38,847 nt of DNA from Verrucomicrobiota bacterium (GCA_013287435.1 JABDDU010000007.1:1-38847); one strand, 5' to 3'; shown: positions 1 through 7,995, counted from the first letter of the stretch. Notes: generated by a model not told the origin, from the letters alone. Translations and numbers: made by a program.

Positions 1-1
1 G

Positions 2-739
2 CTGCGACTGTGTTATGGTGCGCAACGTCTCAGTGAAGATTTAGATTTTGCAGGCGGAACTGAATTTGTAAAAGATGATTTAATACAAATAAAAAATTGT
101 CTTGAGCAATATTTAGGTGAGCGCTATGATTTGGCTGTTTCAGTTAAAGAGCCAAAAGAAGTGGAAATTATCGCAAAAAACAAGGGGGTTATTGTTAATC
201 GATGGCAATTGAATGTAATTACCGCACCTGAAAGAAAAGATTTACCGAAGCAGAAAATTAAAATTGAAGTCGTCAATATTCCCGCGTACTCTAGAGAACC
301 GCACGCATTACGCAGTCATTATGATTTTTTACCGGATGGATACAACGATACATTAATTATGACAGAATCAATGGATGAGATCATGGCAGATAAAATAGTA
401 TCACTGGTGAGTTGTACGCGACACATTCGTTATCGTGATATTTGGGATTTACGTTGGTTAAAACAACAAGGCGCTGTCTTCAATTTTGATTATATTCAAA
501 AAAAAATTAATGATTATGGTGAAATTCATTACTCATCAAAACGAGAGCAGTTTTCTCGAAATTTACGAGATATTATTCATAGCAAATCTTTTTATGATGA
601 AATGTCACGTTTTATTCCGCTTGATGTTCAAGAGCGCACACTGAAAAAAGAAAAATTCCTGCATTTTTTACAGATGGAAATTAACACACTGTTACAGGAA
701 GTGGCATCGAAAGGTAATTTAACGGGGAATGCTGGATGA
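2..739 (+). CDS. AbiEii/AbiGii-type nucleotidyltransferase toxin, 5' truncated by window edge
   Basis: The reading frame is open from base 2, so the gene begins outside the window and the TTG at 131 is only an internal codon. The first residues read LRLCYGAQRLSEDLDF, the signature of the nucleotidyltransferase toxin of type IV AbiE systems: a Gly-rich stretch followed by R-SEDLDF, whose acidic residues bind metal. A later DKIVSLV...RYRDIWDLRWL segment matches the usual C-terminal DK..AL....RD.yDL motif of the family. In known AbiE systems the toxin transfers nucleotides and is held in check by an AbiEi antitoxin encoded just upstream, which would lie outside this window. The stop overlaps the ccmC start as ATGA (736-739), so toxin and ccmC are probably co-translated, an odd pairing. 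Confidence 0.8.
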   Translation: MRLCYGAQRLSEDLDFAGGTEFVKDDLIQIKNCLEQYLGERYDLAVSVKEPKEVEIIAKNKGVIVNRWQLNVITAPERKDLPKQKIKIEVVNIPAYSREPHALRSHYDFLPDGYNDTLIMTESMDEIMADKIVSLVSCTRHIRYRDIWDLRWLKQQGAVFNFDYIQKKINDYGEIHYSSKREQFSRNLRDIIHSKSFYDEMSRFIPLDVQERTLKKEKFLHFLQMEINTLLQEVASKGNLTGNAG

Positions 740-1473
740 TTCATCGTATTATCTCCCCCAAACACTGCCTTCACTTTATTTCTCGCACCCAAAAATTCGT
801 CGCGATTTTCTTCATTTTATTTTTAACTTACGGTTTAATTGATGGACTTTTTATTGCGCCGCCGGATTATCAGCAAGGTAATATCTATCGCATTATGTAT
901 ATTCATGTGCCGTTTGCGATTTTGTCGTTAAGTGTTTATGTGATGATGTCTTTCTGTGCACTGATTTATTTAATTTGGAAAATAAAAATTGCTGATTTAA
1001 TTGCAAAAATCAGCGCGCCCATAGGTGCTGTATTTACCGCATTAACGTTAATAACAGGATCCATTTGGGGAAGATTTACGTGGGGAACGTATTGGATTTG
1101 GGATGCGCGATTAACCTCAGAATTAATTTTATTATTTATTTATGTTGGCATTATTGCGATTCGTTCCGCAATGCCCGAACAACGATTAGCGTCTTATGCG
1201 AGTGGCATTGTTACTTTGTTGGGTCTCATTAATATTCCCATTATTCATTATTCAGTGGACTGGTGGAATACATTACATCAAGGTCCATCCATTTTAAAAT
1301 TCGGATCGCCTTCTATTGCGCCGTCTATGTTGCATCCTCTATTAGCGATGATTGTTGCTTCGTTTTTGTCTTATACATTAGTGGTCATGAGACGATTAAC
1401 AGATGAACTCGACGTTTTACCGAATCAGACAACAGGGCCTGATCTGTTATTAACAAAGCGAGCACATGAATAA
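736..1473 (+). CDS. ccmC: Cytochrome c maturation protein CcmC (heme delivery to CcmE)
   Basis: A 245-residue polytopic inner-membrane protein of normal CcmC length. It presents heme on the periplasmic side and loads it onto CcmE. The sequence has about six hydrophobic segments, the tryptophan-rich WWD-type motif (WGRFTWGTYWIWDARLTSE, about residues 113-131) and heme-ligand histidines in conserved loops (IYRIMYIHVPFA and IIHYSVDWWNTLHQG). The ATG overlaps the upstream toxin stop (ATGA), and the end overlaps ccmE by 8 bases. There is therefore no room for ccmD, the small protein normally encoded between them. Confidence 0.95.
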   Translation: MIHRIISPKHCLHFISRTQKFVAIFFILFLTYGLIDGLFIAPPDYQQGNIYRIMYIHVPFAILSLSVYVMMSFCALIYLIWKIKIADLIAKISAPIGAVFTALTLITGSIWGRFTWGTYWIWDARLTSELILLFIYVGIIAIRSAMPEQRLASYASGIVTLLGLINIPIIHYSVDWWNTLHQGPSILKFGSPSIAPSMLHPLLAMIVASFLSYTLVVMRRLTDELDVLPNQTTGPDLLLTKRAHE

Positions 1474-1855
1474 ACGCCGTCAAAAAAAATTACTGACAAT
1501 CACAGGCATGCTTATCGCCACAGCTATCAGCGTTGGTTTGATATTATATGCTTTGCGTCAAAATATCAGTTTATATTACACACCCACTCAATTATCACAA
1601 CAAAAAATCATATCAACACAATTAATTCGCATCGGCGGATTTGTTGCAAAAAATTCCGTGCATTATTTTCCACATTCTACGCGTGTCACATTTGTGGTTA
1701 CTGATCATCACAATAAAATGACAGTCAATTATCAGGGATTATTACCGGCATTATTTCGTGTGGGACAGGGGGTTGTTGTGCAGGGATATTTGAAAAATAA
1801 TTTATTTTGGGCGGATCAGGTATTAGCAAAGCATGGAGCGAATTATCACGCTTAG
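1466..1855 (+). CDS. ccmE: Heme chaperone CcmE
   Basis: A 129-residue periplasmic heme chaperone anchored by one N-terminal helix (about residues 9-29) after a KRRQKK positive patch. The beta-barrel part carries GGFVAKNSV and VVQGYLKNNLFWADQVLAKH. The heme-binding motif is H123-GANY127, with the covalent-heme histidine and the following tyrosine in place. The chain stops only six residues after that histidine, so the flexible C-terminal tail seen in longer CcmE proteins (about 159 residues in E. coli) is missing. It overlaps ccmC by 8 bases and is followed by a repeat-filled junction before ccmF. Confidence 0.93.
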   Translation: MNKRRQKKLLTITGMLIATAISVGLILYALRQNISLYYTPTQLSQQKIISTQLIRIGGFVAKNSVHYFPHSTRVTFVVTDHHNKMTVNYQGLLPALFRVGQGVVVQGYLKNNLFWADQVLAKHGANYHA

Positions 1856-1875
1856 AGAGTGGCTGGGAATTATTA

Positions 1876-1902
1876 GTGTGAGTTATCAGTGTGAGTGTGA
1901 GG
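1876..1902 (+). repeat. Hexamer/heptamer tandem repeat in ccmE-ccmF junction
   Basis: The tract reads GTGTGAG-TTATCAG-TGTGAG-TGTGAGG and mixes the two repeat units found at many junctions in this window. Its last bases, GAGG, lie 7 bases before the ccmF ATG and probably act as its ribosome binding site. Confidence 0.75.
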
Positions 1903-1909
1903 AATAAGA

Positions 1910-3583
1910 ATGCTTGTAACATTGGGATATTTTTTACTGATGGTTGCTTTTGGAATGGCATTTCTACAAATTATTATTCCAACGATTGGCCTCTATCAAA
2001 AAAATAATTTTTGTATGTCTGTTGCAAAATTAGCCGCTATTTTTCAATTTATTTTTATCGCCATCGCTTTTTTTATTTTACTGTTTTTATTTTACAGTAA
2101 TAATTTTTCTGTTTTATATGTGGCTGACAATTCGAATTCACATATGCCTACATTATATCGTTTATGCGCGGTGTGGGGTGCACATGCAGGATCGTTATTG
2201 TTGTGGATTTTTATGTTGAGCGTGTGGTCAGCGGCATTTGCTTTTTTTTCAAAACACATTCCACGAGACATTCAATCACGTGTATTAATAGTACTGGGCA
2301 TTATTTCCGTATTTTTTTATTGGTTTTTATTTGCGTATGCCAATCCTTTTTTGCAGGTATTTCCAGCGCCCATTCAAGGGGGCGATTTAAATCCGATTTT
2401 ACAAGATCCCGGTTTAGCATTGCATCCGCCACTCTTATATTTAGGGTATGTGGGATTTTCGGTGGTATTTGCTTTAGCAATAGCCAGTTTGTGGCGCGGG
2501 GAATTTAATTCAAAGTATGCACACTGGATGCGTCCGTGGGCAAAAATAGCATGGTGTTTTTTAACACTGGGAATTATTTTGGGAAGTTGGTGGTCGTATC
2601 GCGAATTGGGATGGGGAGGTTTTTGGTTTTGGGATCCGGTTGAAAACGCCTCGTTTATGCCGTGGCTTGCAGGCACCGCTTTAATACATGTATTGATTGT
2701 TGCCGAAAAACGCAATTTATTTTCTGCCTGGACAATCTTATTATCTATTTCTGTTTTTTCACTCAGTATTTTAGGCACTTTTTTGGTGCGTTCCGGTGTT
2801 TTAATTTCGATTCATACATTTTCTTTAGATCCCAATCGCGGATTATTTTTATTGCGCTTATTTGCGTTTGTGGTCGGCGTTTCATTGTTTTTATATGCTT
2901 GGCGCGCACGACAATTTACTCATACAGAAAAAATAAAATTAAGATCTCGCGAAACCCTCATATTAATTAATACTATTTTATTATCTATTGCCATGCTGAT
3001 TGTTTTATTAGGTACGTTATATCCACTCATAGTAGATGCATTAGGATTAGGAAAAATTTCAGTCGGTGCGCCGTATTTTAATATCGTCTTATTTCCTATT
3101 TTAATGTTAGTGTTATTTTTTATGTTGTTTACGGTGAAAATAAAAAATATCGGTATGATAATTGCGCATATCGGCGTTTTTGTGACGGTGATCGGGATTA
3201 TGGGTTCTGCCGTATTTTCACAAGAGAAACAATTAAGCCTCAAAATAGGGGATCACGTTAATTTATCGGGTTATCAATTTAACTTAAAAAATATTACGAC
3301 GGTGAAAGGCGCTAATTATCAAGCGTTTCAAGCGCTCGTCTGGGTAGAAAAGAATAATAAGCGGGTTGCGACATTGCATCCCCAATTGCGTGTCTTTACA
3401 ACTGATCATATTATATTACCTAAGGCTGGCATTCAGGCTGGTATATTCCACGATTTTTATGTGGCATTGGGTATGCCCTTGCCGCAGAATAGATGGACGA
3501 TGCAAATCGATGTGAAGCCATTTATTCGCTGGATTTGGGGTGGGGGATTGTTGATGGTGGTGGGTGCGTTGGTGATGGTGTGA
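1910..3583 (+). CDS. ccmF: Cytochrome c heme lyase subunit CcmF (short form)
   Basis: A polytopic inner-membrane subunit of the heme lyase that joins heme from CcmE to apocytochrome c. The WWD motif WGGFWFWDPVENASFMPW (about residues 237-254) and the conserved LHPPLLYLGYVG and LGTFLVRSGVL segments are present. The protein is 557 residues, against about 640-660 for typical CcmF. The shortfall appears internal: SVGAPYFN and the helix after it run almost directly into the AHIGVFVTVIGIMGSAVFSQ segment, where other CcmF proteins carry further membrane helices. The C-terminal periplasmic part remains. The ATG at 1910 has GAGG 7 bases upstream. The frame is intact, so I treat it as a shortened functional gene. 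Confidence 0.92.
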   Translation: MLVTLGYFLLMVAFGMAFLQIIIPTIGLYQKNNFCMSVAKLAAIFQFIFIAIAFFILLFLFYSNNFSVLYVADNSNSHMPTLYRLCAVWGAHAGSLLLWIFMLSVWSAAFAFFSKHIPRDIQSRVLIVLGIISVFFYWFLFAYANPFLQVFPAPIQGGDLNPILQDPGLALHPPLLYLGYVGFSVVFALAIASLWRGEFNSKYAHWMRPWAKIAWCFLTLGIILGSWWSYRELGWGGFWFWDPVENASFMPWLAGTALIHVLIVAEKRNLFSAWTILLSISVFSLSILGTFLVRSGVLISIHTFSLDPNRGLFLLRLFAFVVGVSLFLYAWRARQFTHTEKIKLRSRETLILINTILLSIAMLIVLLGTLYPLIVDALGLGKISVGAPYFNIVLFPILMLVLFFMLFTVKIKNIGMIIAHIGVFVTVIGIMGSAVFSQEKQLSLKIGDHVNLSGYQFNLKNITTVKGANYQAFQALVWVEKNNKRVATLHPQLRVFTTDHIILPKAGIQAGIFHDFYVALGMPLPQNRWTMQIDVKPFIRWIWGGGLLMVVGALVMV

Positions 3584-3584
3584 G

Positions 3585-3700
3585 TTATCCGTTATCTGTT
3601 ATCGGGTATCAGTAAAAATTAAATCGAGCCTCTGACACTGATTACTGATTACTGATTACTGATAACTGATTACTGATCACTGATCACTGATTACTGATAA
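3585..3700 (+). repeat. Inverted heptamer arrays (TTATCNG then CTGATNA)
   Basis: Directly after the ccmF stop come about four units of the TTATCNG type (3585-3612). After a short spacer and GAGCCTCTGACA there are nine uninterrupted CTGATNA heptamers (3638-3700). The two arrays are reverse complements in consensus, so the region can fold back on itself. The array contains GATC sites and a TGA in each unit. Confidence 0.9.
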
Positions 3701-3722
3701 CATCCATCATGGAGCAAACACG

Positions 3723-4256
3723 ATGAAAAAAATAAACCTGTTTTTCCCCATTATTCTTTTTATTGTCATTATTATTTTTTTATGGCGTGGACTTGAATTA
3801 AACCCTGGCGAAATTCCATCGCCACTCATTGGAAAATCAGCACCGTCATTTTCGGCGCATGCTTTATTTCATTCAAAAAAAATCGTGACTGAAAAAATAT
3901 TTTTGGGTCATGTTACTGTATTCAATGTATTTGCAACGTGGTGTGTTTCTTGCGGCGAAGAACATCCGCAGTTAATGGCATTACACAAAAAAGATCCTAA
4001 GGTGCAAATGATTGGCGTTGCTTTTAAGGATGAACGAAAAGCGGTGATGGAATATTTAATTCGATCGGGCGATCCTTTTAATACCGTTATTGATGATGAA
4101 GCGGGTGATGTGGCTATTGATTTTGGCGTGTATGGCACACCAGAAACTTTTGTCATTGATCAGAAAGGAATTGTTCGTAATAAAATTATTGGGCCGATCA
4201 GTCCGGAGATGCTGAAGGATGAGTTATTGCCGTTGTTGAAGAAGTTGCAGAGGTAG
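3723..4256 (+). CDS. ccmG: Thiol:disulfide interchange protein CcmG (DsbE)
   Basis: A 177-residue periplasmic thioredoxin-fold protein anchored by one N-terminal helix (about residues 5-22). It reduces apocytochrome c (or CcmH) before heme attachment. The active site is ATWCVSCGEEHP with C74 and C77. The cis-proline motif GVYGTPETFVID and the family GIG-type acidic segment (IGVAFKDE) are present. GGAG lies 8 bases before the ATG. It is separated from ccmF by the heptamer arrays and from ccmH by a hexamer tract. Confidence 0.95.
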   Translation: MKKINLFFPIILFIVIIIFLWRGLELNPGEIPSPLIGKSAPSFSAHALFHSKKIVTEKIFLGHVTVFNVFATWCVSCGEEHPQLMALHKKDPKVQMIGVAFKDERKAVMEYLIRSGDPFNTVIDDEAGDVAIDFGVYGTPETFVIDQKGIVRNKIIGPISPEMLKDELLPLLKKLQR

Positions 4257-4265
4257 TGGGCGCGG

Positions 4266-4283
4266 GAGTGTGAGTGTGAGTGT
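4266..4283 (+). repeat. GTGTGA hexamer tract overlapping the ccmH start
   Basis: The tract reads GAGTGTGAGTGTGAGTGT. It supplies several in-frame GTG codons, one of which is the likely ccmH start. Confidence 0.8.
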
Positions 4284-4686
4284 CTGGGGTGCGGTTTTAA
4301 TTCGTTTTTTCTGTTCGCTATGCTTATTTTTTTTGATATTGTCTGCTTATGCAAATGCGCTGTATCCTTTCCATTCACTCCAACATCAAAAACAATTTCA
4401 GGATTTGATTCATCATTTTCGATGTGTGGTTTGTCAAGATGAAAGTTTGGCTGAATCGAATGCAAAAATCGCACATGAATTAAAAAATAAAATATATACG
4501 ATGGTGCGGGAAAATAAATCAAATAAAGAAATTAACAAATATTTATTAAATCGATACGGAAACTTTGTGCTATTAAAACCACCGTTTATTGCGGAGACTT
4601 ATTTTTTGTGGTTCATGCCCATCATGTTGTTGTTTATCGGCGTATGTATCGTGATTCGATCTGTTTTCTTTTCAGAAAGACAGTGA
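4276..4686 (+). CDS. ccmH: Cytochrome c maturation protein CcmH (CcmL-type)
   Basis: A membrane-anchored periplasmic thiol-oxidoreductase that keeps the CXXCH motif of apocytochrome c ready for heme ligation. The motif FRCVVCQDESLAES, with its cysteine pair, identifies the family. A signal-like helix precedes it, and a second helix (FLWFMPIMLLFIGVCIVI) anchors the C-terminus. In-frame GTG codons at 4270 and 4276 both lie in the hexamer repeat. I prefer 4276 because GGGAG at 4264-4268 is then 7 bases upstream. No ATG lies in frame near the N-terminus. The larger CcmI/TPR partner is not encoded next door; tRNA genes follow. Confidence 0.9.
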   Translation: MSVWGAVLIRFFCSLCLFFLILSAYANALYPFHSLQHQKQFQDLIHHFRCVVCQDESLAESNAKIAHELKNKIYTMVRENKSNKEINKYLLNRYGNFVLLKPPFIAETYFLWFMPIMLLFIGVCIVIRSVFFSERQ

Positions 4687-4708
4687 TATTATGCACCCCT
4701 ATTTACCT

Positions 4709-4798
4709 GGAGAGATGGCCGAGTGGTCGAAGGCGCTCCCCTGCTAAGGGAGTATGGGGCCAAAAGTCTCATCGAGGGTTCGAATCCCTCTCTCTCCG
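4709..4798 (+). tRNA. tRNA-Ser(GCT)
   Basis: A 90-base class II tRNA. GGAGAGA (4709-4715) pairs with TCTCTCC (4791-4797). The anticodon GCT is at 4743-4745 in CCTGCTAAGG, there is a long variable arm, and the T-loop reads GGTTCGAATCC. The 3' CCA is not encoded. Confidence 0.95.
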
Positions 4799-4802
4799 TG
4801 AA

Positions 4803-4987
4803 GTATGGTAACAGCTCAGGCACCCATGTCTGAATAACTAAAACGTTTGATTTTGAGGTGATTTTTTGTGATAAATTGAGTTGAAAGCGCAGGTGTACTT
4901 GTTTGTACATCGAGCATTTCAACGAGATTTATCACGAAAAAGCACCCAAAATCAACGTTTCTATCTACGAAGTGATCTGTTACGAAG
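4803..4987 (+). repeat. Long imperfect hairpin between tRNA-Ser and tRNA-Arg
   Basis: Arms of about 49 bases (4841-4889 and 4912-4960) are reverse complements with few mismatches. AACGTTTGATTTTG pairs with CAAAATCAACGTT and GTGATAAATT with AGATTTATCAC. A second outer pairing (GTAACAG near 4808 with CTGTTAC near 4977) extends the fold to both tRNA flanks. The loop includes TGTACTTGTTTGTACA, itself palindromic. It has no coding potential. Confidence 0.85.
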
Positions 4988-4990
4988 TAT

Positions 4991-5067
4991 GCGCCCGTAG
5001 CTCAGTTGGATAGAGTGTCTGGCTACGAACTAGAAGGTCGGGAGTTCGAATCTCTCCGGGCGCACCA
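4991..5067 (+). tRNA. tRNA-Arg(ACG)
   Basis: A 77-base tRNA with CCA encoded. The acceptor GCGCCCG (4991-4997) pairs with CGGGCGC (5057-5063), followed by A and CCA. The anticodon ACG is at 5025-5027 in GGCTACGAAC. The D-arm AGCTCAGTTGGATAGAGT and T-loop GTTCGAATC are normal. Confidence 0.96.
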
Positions 5068-5079
5068 TTTTTTGGCGGA

Positions 5080-5805
5080 TTACAAATAAAATTCCTCACC
5101 CAGGTACACTTCCCGTACTTGTTTATGCGATAAAATTTCTTTCGGCGTGCCTTGTGCGATAATATTGCCTTCGTTAACGATATACGCATGCTGACAAATA
5201 TCTAGCGTTTCTCGTACATTATGATCCGTAATTAAAACGCCAATGCCACGCGCCGATAAATGCAGAATAATACGCTTAATATCAATCACAGAAATGGGAT
5301 CTACACCGGCAAAAGGTTCATCGAGTAAAATAAATTTAGGATCCATGGCGAGCGCACGGGCAATTTCAACACGACGCGTTTCACCGCCAGACAAACTCAT
5401 CGCAGGCACATCATGTAAATGATCGATGTGAAACTCACCAAGCAATGTTTTCAAGCGCTCTTTTTTTTCGTGCATCTTCAGATCTTTGCGCAATTGCAGA
5501 ATCGCCATTACATTTTCCGCCACGGACAGTTTTCGGAAAATCGATTTTTCTTGCGGCAAATAACCAATCCCTAAGCGTGCGCGCGTGTGAATGGCTAAAT
5601 GCGTCACATCATGATCATCGATGCGGATAACGCCGTGATCAGGTGCTACAAGCCCCACAATCATGTAAAAACTGGTGGTTTTGCCAGCGCCATTCGGTCC
5701 TAATAATCCAACAATTTGCCCACTTTGAACGGATAGGGACACATTTTTCACAGCGATTCTGTTTTTATATTTCTTTTTTAATTCTTGTGCTACTAAAATC
5801 GCCAT
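5080..5805 (-). CDS. lptB: LPS export ABC transporter ATP-binding protein LptB
   Basis: The 241-residue cytoplasmic ATPase that powers extraction of LPS from the inner membrane by LptFG. Walker A is GPNGAGKTT (36-44), the signature LSGGE (138-142), Walker B FILLDEP (158-164) and the switch histidine H195 in TDHNV. The C-terminal end [23 protein letters not shown] is typical of LptB. It follows lptC by only 5 bases on the minus strand. lptA, which normally sits between lptC and lptB, is absent. The gene ends 12 bases from the convergent tRNA-Arg. Confidence 0.96.
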   Translation of the reverse strand: MAILVAQELKKKYKNRIAVKNVSLSVQSGQIVGLLGPNGAGKTTSFYMIVGLVAPDHGVIRIDDHDVTHLAIHTRARLGIGYLPQEKSIFRKLSVAENVMAILQLRKDLKMHEKKERLKTLLGEFHIDHLHDVPAMSLSGGETRRVEIARALAMDPKFILLDEPFAGVDPISVIDIKRIILHLSARGIGVLITDHNVRETLDICQHAYIVNEGNIIAQGTPKEILSHKQVREVYLGEEFYL

Positions 5806-5810
5806 TGTAT

Positions 5811-6401
5811 TTATTTCCCCTTATTTTTCGCATCCGAATTTTGTATTTGATAAATTATCCTAGATTCAGAGTGCACTTGATATTGTCCTGTTTTTAAATT
5901 GGCACGAAATCCCTTGCCATCAATGACAGTACCGGGACGAGAAAGTGTAACTGATTTATCGGTTTCTGCACGAGACTCTTTTGGGTAAACCGTTAATTCA
6001 GTTGTTTTTAGCGTACTTTCTGCGTGTTTTGCGGTTTGTAATTTATGGACGATCACGTGACCTTGTAAAATAATTTTATCATTTGATTTATTAGTGGTTG
6101 CTTGATCGGCATGAATATGTATCGCAGTATGGTCGGCTGTATAGGTGATGATGATTGGTTTTTTAAACAGCGTAGATCCTGTTTCTTGATATTGTGTAAC
6201 AGTTTCGGCGGTTATCTTCGTCTTGATTTGGCCGTTCGCATTATATTCCGTGATCGCTGCGTTATGAATAAAACTGCTGATGGTATCTTTTTGTATCGTG
6301 TTTTGTGCATGTTGTCTTTTGGTGTGATGTAAAATAAATACGCTGGCAATACAGATTGCAGCGATGATGACACCATATGAAACAGCTAATTTAGATTTCA
6401 T
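5811..6401 (-). CDS. lptC: LPS export periplasmic anchor protein LptC
   Basis: A 196-residue bitopic inner-membrane protein that receives LPS from LptB2FG. There is one N-terminal helix (about residues 8-25) and then an OstA-like beta-jellyroll. [43 protein letters not shown] and [20 protein letters not shown] correspond to conserved LptC segments; the last part ends YQIQN as in E. coli. The start overlaps the kdsC stop by 4 bases (ATGA type). I considered LptA, but the uncleaved anchor helix and the C-terminal pattern fit LptC. Confidence 0.9.
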   Translation of the reverse strand: MKSKLAVSYGVIIAAICIASVFILHHTKRQHAQNTIQKDTISSFIHNAAITEYNANGQIKTKITAETVTQYQETGSTLFKKPIIITYTADHTAIHIHADQATTNKSNDKIILQGHVIVHKLQTAKHAESTLKTTELTVYPKESRAETDKSVTLSRPGTVIDGKGFRANLKTGQYQVHSESRIIYQIQNSDAKNKGK

Positions 6402-6907
6402 GAATGTTGCGCATCGTAAATGAGATCACACACTTCACGAACCGCGCCTTTTCCGCCTTTTTTTTGCGTGCATAGATGGGCTATTTTTTTGACTGCGTCA
6501 ACTGCGTTTGGAACTGCAATCGACAAACCTACTTTTTCCATAATAGCAATATCGGGCAAGTCATCGCCAATATAAGCCACTTGCGTAGGTTGTAGTGTTA
6601 GTGTTTCCAATAACGTGTGAAATGCGGCCATCTTTTGTTCGTGCCGTCCTAAAAAAACATGAGTGATTTTTAATTGCTTTAATCGATGTTGTACTGCTGT
6701 GTTATTACGTCCTGAAATAACGGCCACCGGAATACCGCTCGCTTGTAAACGCTCAATACCTAATCCATCTTGCACATTAAAAGCAATGGTTTCTTCGCCT
6801 TGTGCAGTGATATAAATACGACCGTCAGTTAATACGCCGTCGCAGTCGAGGATGAGGAGTTTGATTTGTCGTGCAATGTCATCGAACAACTTCCTTTTTG
6901 TAGCCAT
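6398..6907 (-). CDS. kdsC: 3-deoxy-D-manno-octulosonate 8-phosphate phosphatase KdsC
   Basis: A 169-residue capless HAD phosphatase that removes phosphate from Kdo-8-phosphate in Kdo synthesis. The nucleophile motif is LILDCDGVLTDG with D21 and D23; the usual residue between them is Val, here Cys. Other HAD motifs are VISGR, the lysine near KMAAFHTLL, and YIGDDLPDIAIM. The length is normal. It is overlapped by lptC downstream and separated from kdsD by 68 bases holding a GTGTGA repeat. Confidence 0.95.
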   Translation of the reverse strand: MATKRKLFDDIARQIKLLILDCDGVLTDGRIYITAQGEETIAFNVQDGLGIERLQASGIPVAVISGRNNTAVQHRLKQLKITHVFLGRHEQKMAAFHTLLETLTLQPTQVAYIGDDLPDIAIMEKVGLSIAVPNAVDAVKKIAHLCTQKKGGKGAVREVCDLIYDAQHS

Positions 6908-6938
6908 GTATCTTTCTTCCGTTATAATTTTGATGGGG

Positions 6939-6951
6939 GTGTGAGTGTGAG
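6939..6951 (-). repeat. GTGTGA hexamer repeat between kdsD and kdsC
   Basis: GTGTGAGTGTGAG on the plus strand, in the kdsD-kdsC gap. Both genes are on the minus strand, so here the transcript carries the CTCACA version. Confidence 0.7.
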
Positions 6952-6975
6952 AAAATTTTAAGATAATTCAATCCC

Positions 6976-7995
6976 TCAGCCAATCCCTGCACGCAACAAA
7001 TCATGCATATGCACAACACCCACTGGTTTTTTATCTTCGATCACCACCAATGAAGTAATTTTACGTTGTTCCATTATTTGCAATGCTTCAGCGGCAAGAC
7101 AATTTTTTGCAATAGTCACGCATTTGTTAGTCATGACGGTGCGAATAGGCGTTTTATGAATATCGAGATTTTGATCGAGCGTTCGGCGCAAATCGCCGTC
7201 GGTAAAAATACCGCATAATTTATGTTGATTATTAATTACCGTTGTCATGCCGAGACTTTTTCGGGTGATCTCAAGTAATGCTTCTGATAATAAACACTCT
7301 TCGTTAACGACCGGTAACTGTGAACCGGTATGCATTAATCCTTCAACGCTTAATAACAATCTTCTGCCTAATGCGCCACCGGGATGATAACGTGCAAAAT
7401 CATTGGCCTTAAAACCGCGTGCTTGGAGTAAAGTAATTGCCAACGCATCTCCCATCACCAAAGCGGCTGTTGTGCTGGACGTTGGCGCAAGGCCCAGCGG
7501 ACAGGCTTCTTTGTCTACGCTGATGTCAAGATGAATGGTTGCATGGTTGGCAAGCGTGGAATGAGGATTTCCGGTCATAGCAACAACGGAAATATCGAAC
7601 AATTTGATCGTGGGTAATAAAGTAAGAATTTCGGCGGTTTCGCCAGAATTGGATATGGCGATCACCACATCACCAGATCTCAACATTCCAATATCGCCAT
7701 GGCTGGCTTCAGCAGGGTGAACGAAATAACTGGTTGTTCCAGTGCTAGACAACGTTGCGGCAATTTTACGGGCGATATGGCCCGATTTTCCCATGCCAAT
7801 TAATATGACGTGGCCACGACAGGATAATAAAAGGCGGCAAGCTTCTGCGTAGGGTTCGCCAATTCGAACGATGAGGTTAGCAACCGATTGAGTTTCGATA
7901 TCGATCACTTGTCGTCCCAATTGACATAAATAATCAGTGCTGTGCGAATTGGACGTTTTGGTATTCACCCTGGTTTCTTGATTATATTCCTGCAT
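6976..7995 (-). CDS. kdsD: D-arabinose 5-phosphate isomerase KdsD (KpsF/GutQ family)
   Basis: A 339-residue isomerase that makes arabinose-5-phosphate from ribulose-5-phosphate, the first step toward Kdo. It has a SIS sugar-isomerase domain (about residues 50-190; GMGKSGHIARKIAATLSSTG, HPAEASHGDIGM, ISNSGETAEI) followed by two CBS domains (about 215-339; LMHTG...GIFTDGDLRR and ITSLVVIEDKKPVGVVHMHDLL). This is the first gene of the minus-strand kdsD-kdsC-lptC-lptB run. It is divergent from mlaF; the calcium/sodium antiporter gene (yrbG) found between them in E. coli is absent. The ATG at 7995 gives the normal family length, with an extra N-terminal stretch of about 18 residues before the core. 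Confidence 0.95.
   Translation of the reverse strand: MQEYNQETRVNTKTSNSHSTDYLCQLGRQVIDIETQSVANLIVRIGEPYAEACRLLLSCRGHVILIGMGKSGHIARKIAATLSSTGTTSYFVHPAEASHGDIGMLRSGDVVIAISNSGETAEILTLLPTIKLFDISVVAMTGNPHSTLANHATIHLDISVDKEACPLGLAPTSSTTAALVMGDALAITLLQARGFKANDFARYHPGGALGRRLLLSVEGLMHTGSQLPVVNEECLLSEALLEITRKSLGMTTVINNQHKLCGIFTDGDLRRTLDQNLDIHKTPIRTVMTNKCVTIAKNCLAAEALQIMEQRKITSLVVIEDKKPVGVVHMHDLLRAGIG

Noticed and set aside
2374..2778. Open frame of 134 codons on the minus strand inside ccmF
   Set aside because: It lies fully opposite the strongly conserved WWD region of ccmF, and its translation resembles no protein family.
3585..3700. CRISPR array
   Set aside because: The repeats are 7 bases with no spacers between units, and no cas genes are present.
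4608..4922. Short open frames across tRNA-Ser and its spacer on both strands
   Set aside because: They overlap a well-formed tRNA and the hairpin; typical spurious frames in tRNA regions.
5811..6401. LptA instead of LptC
   Set aside because: It has a retained N-terminal anchor helix and a C-terminal pattern ending in YQIQN typical of LptC, with no cleavable signal peptide.
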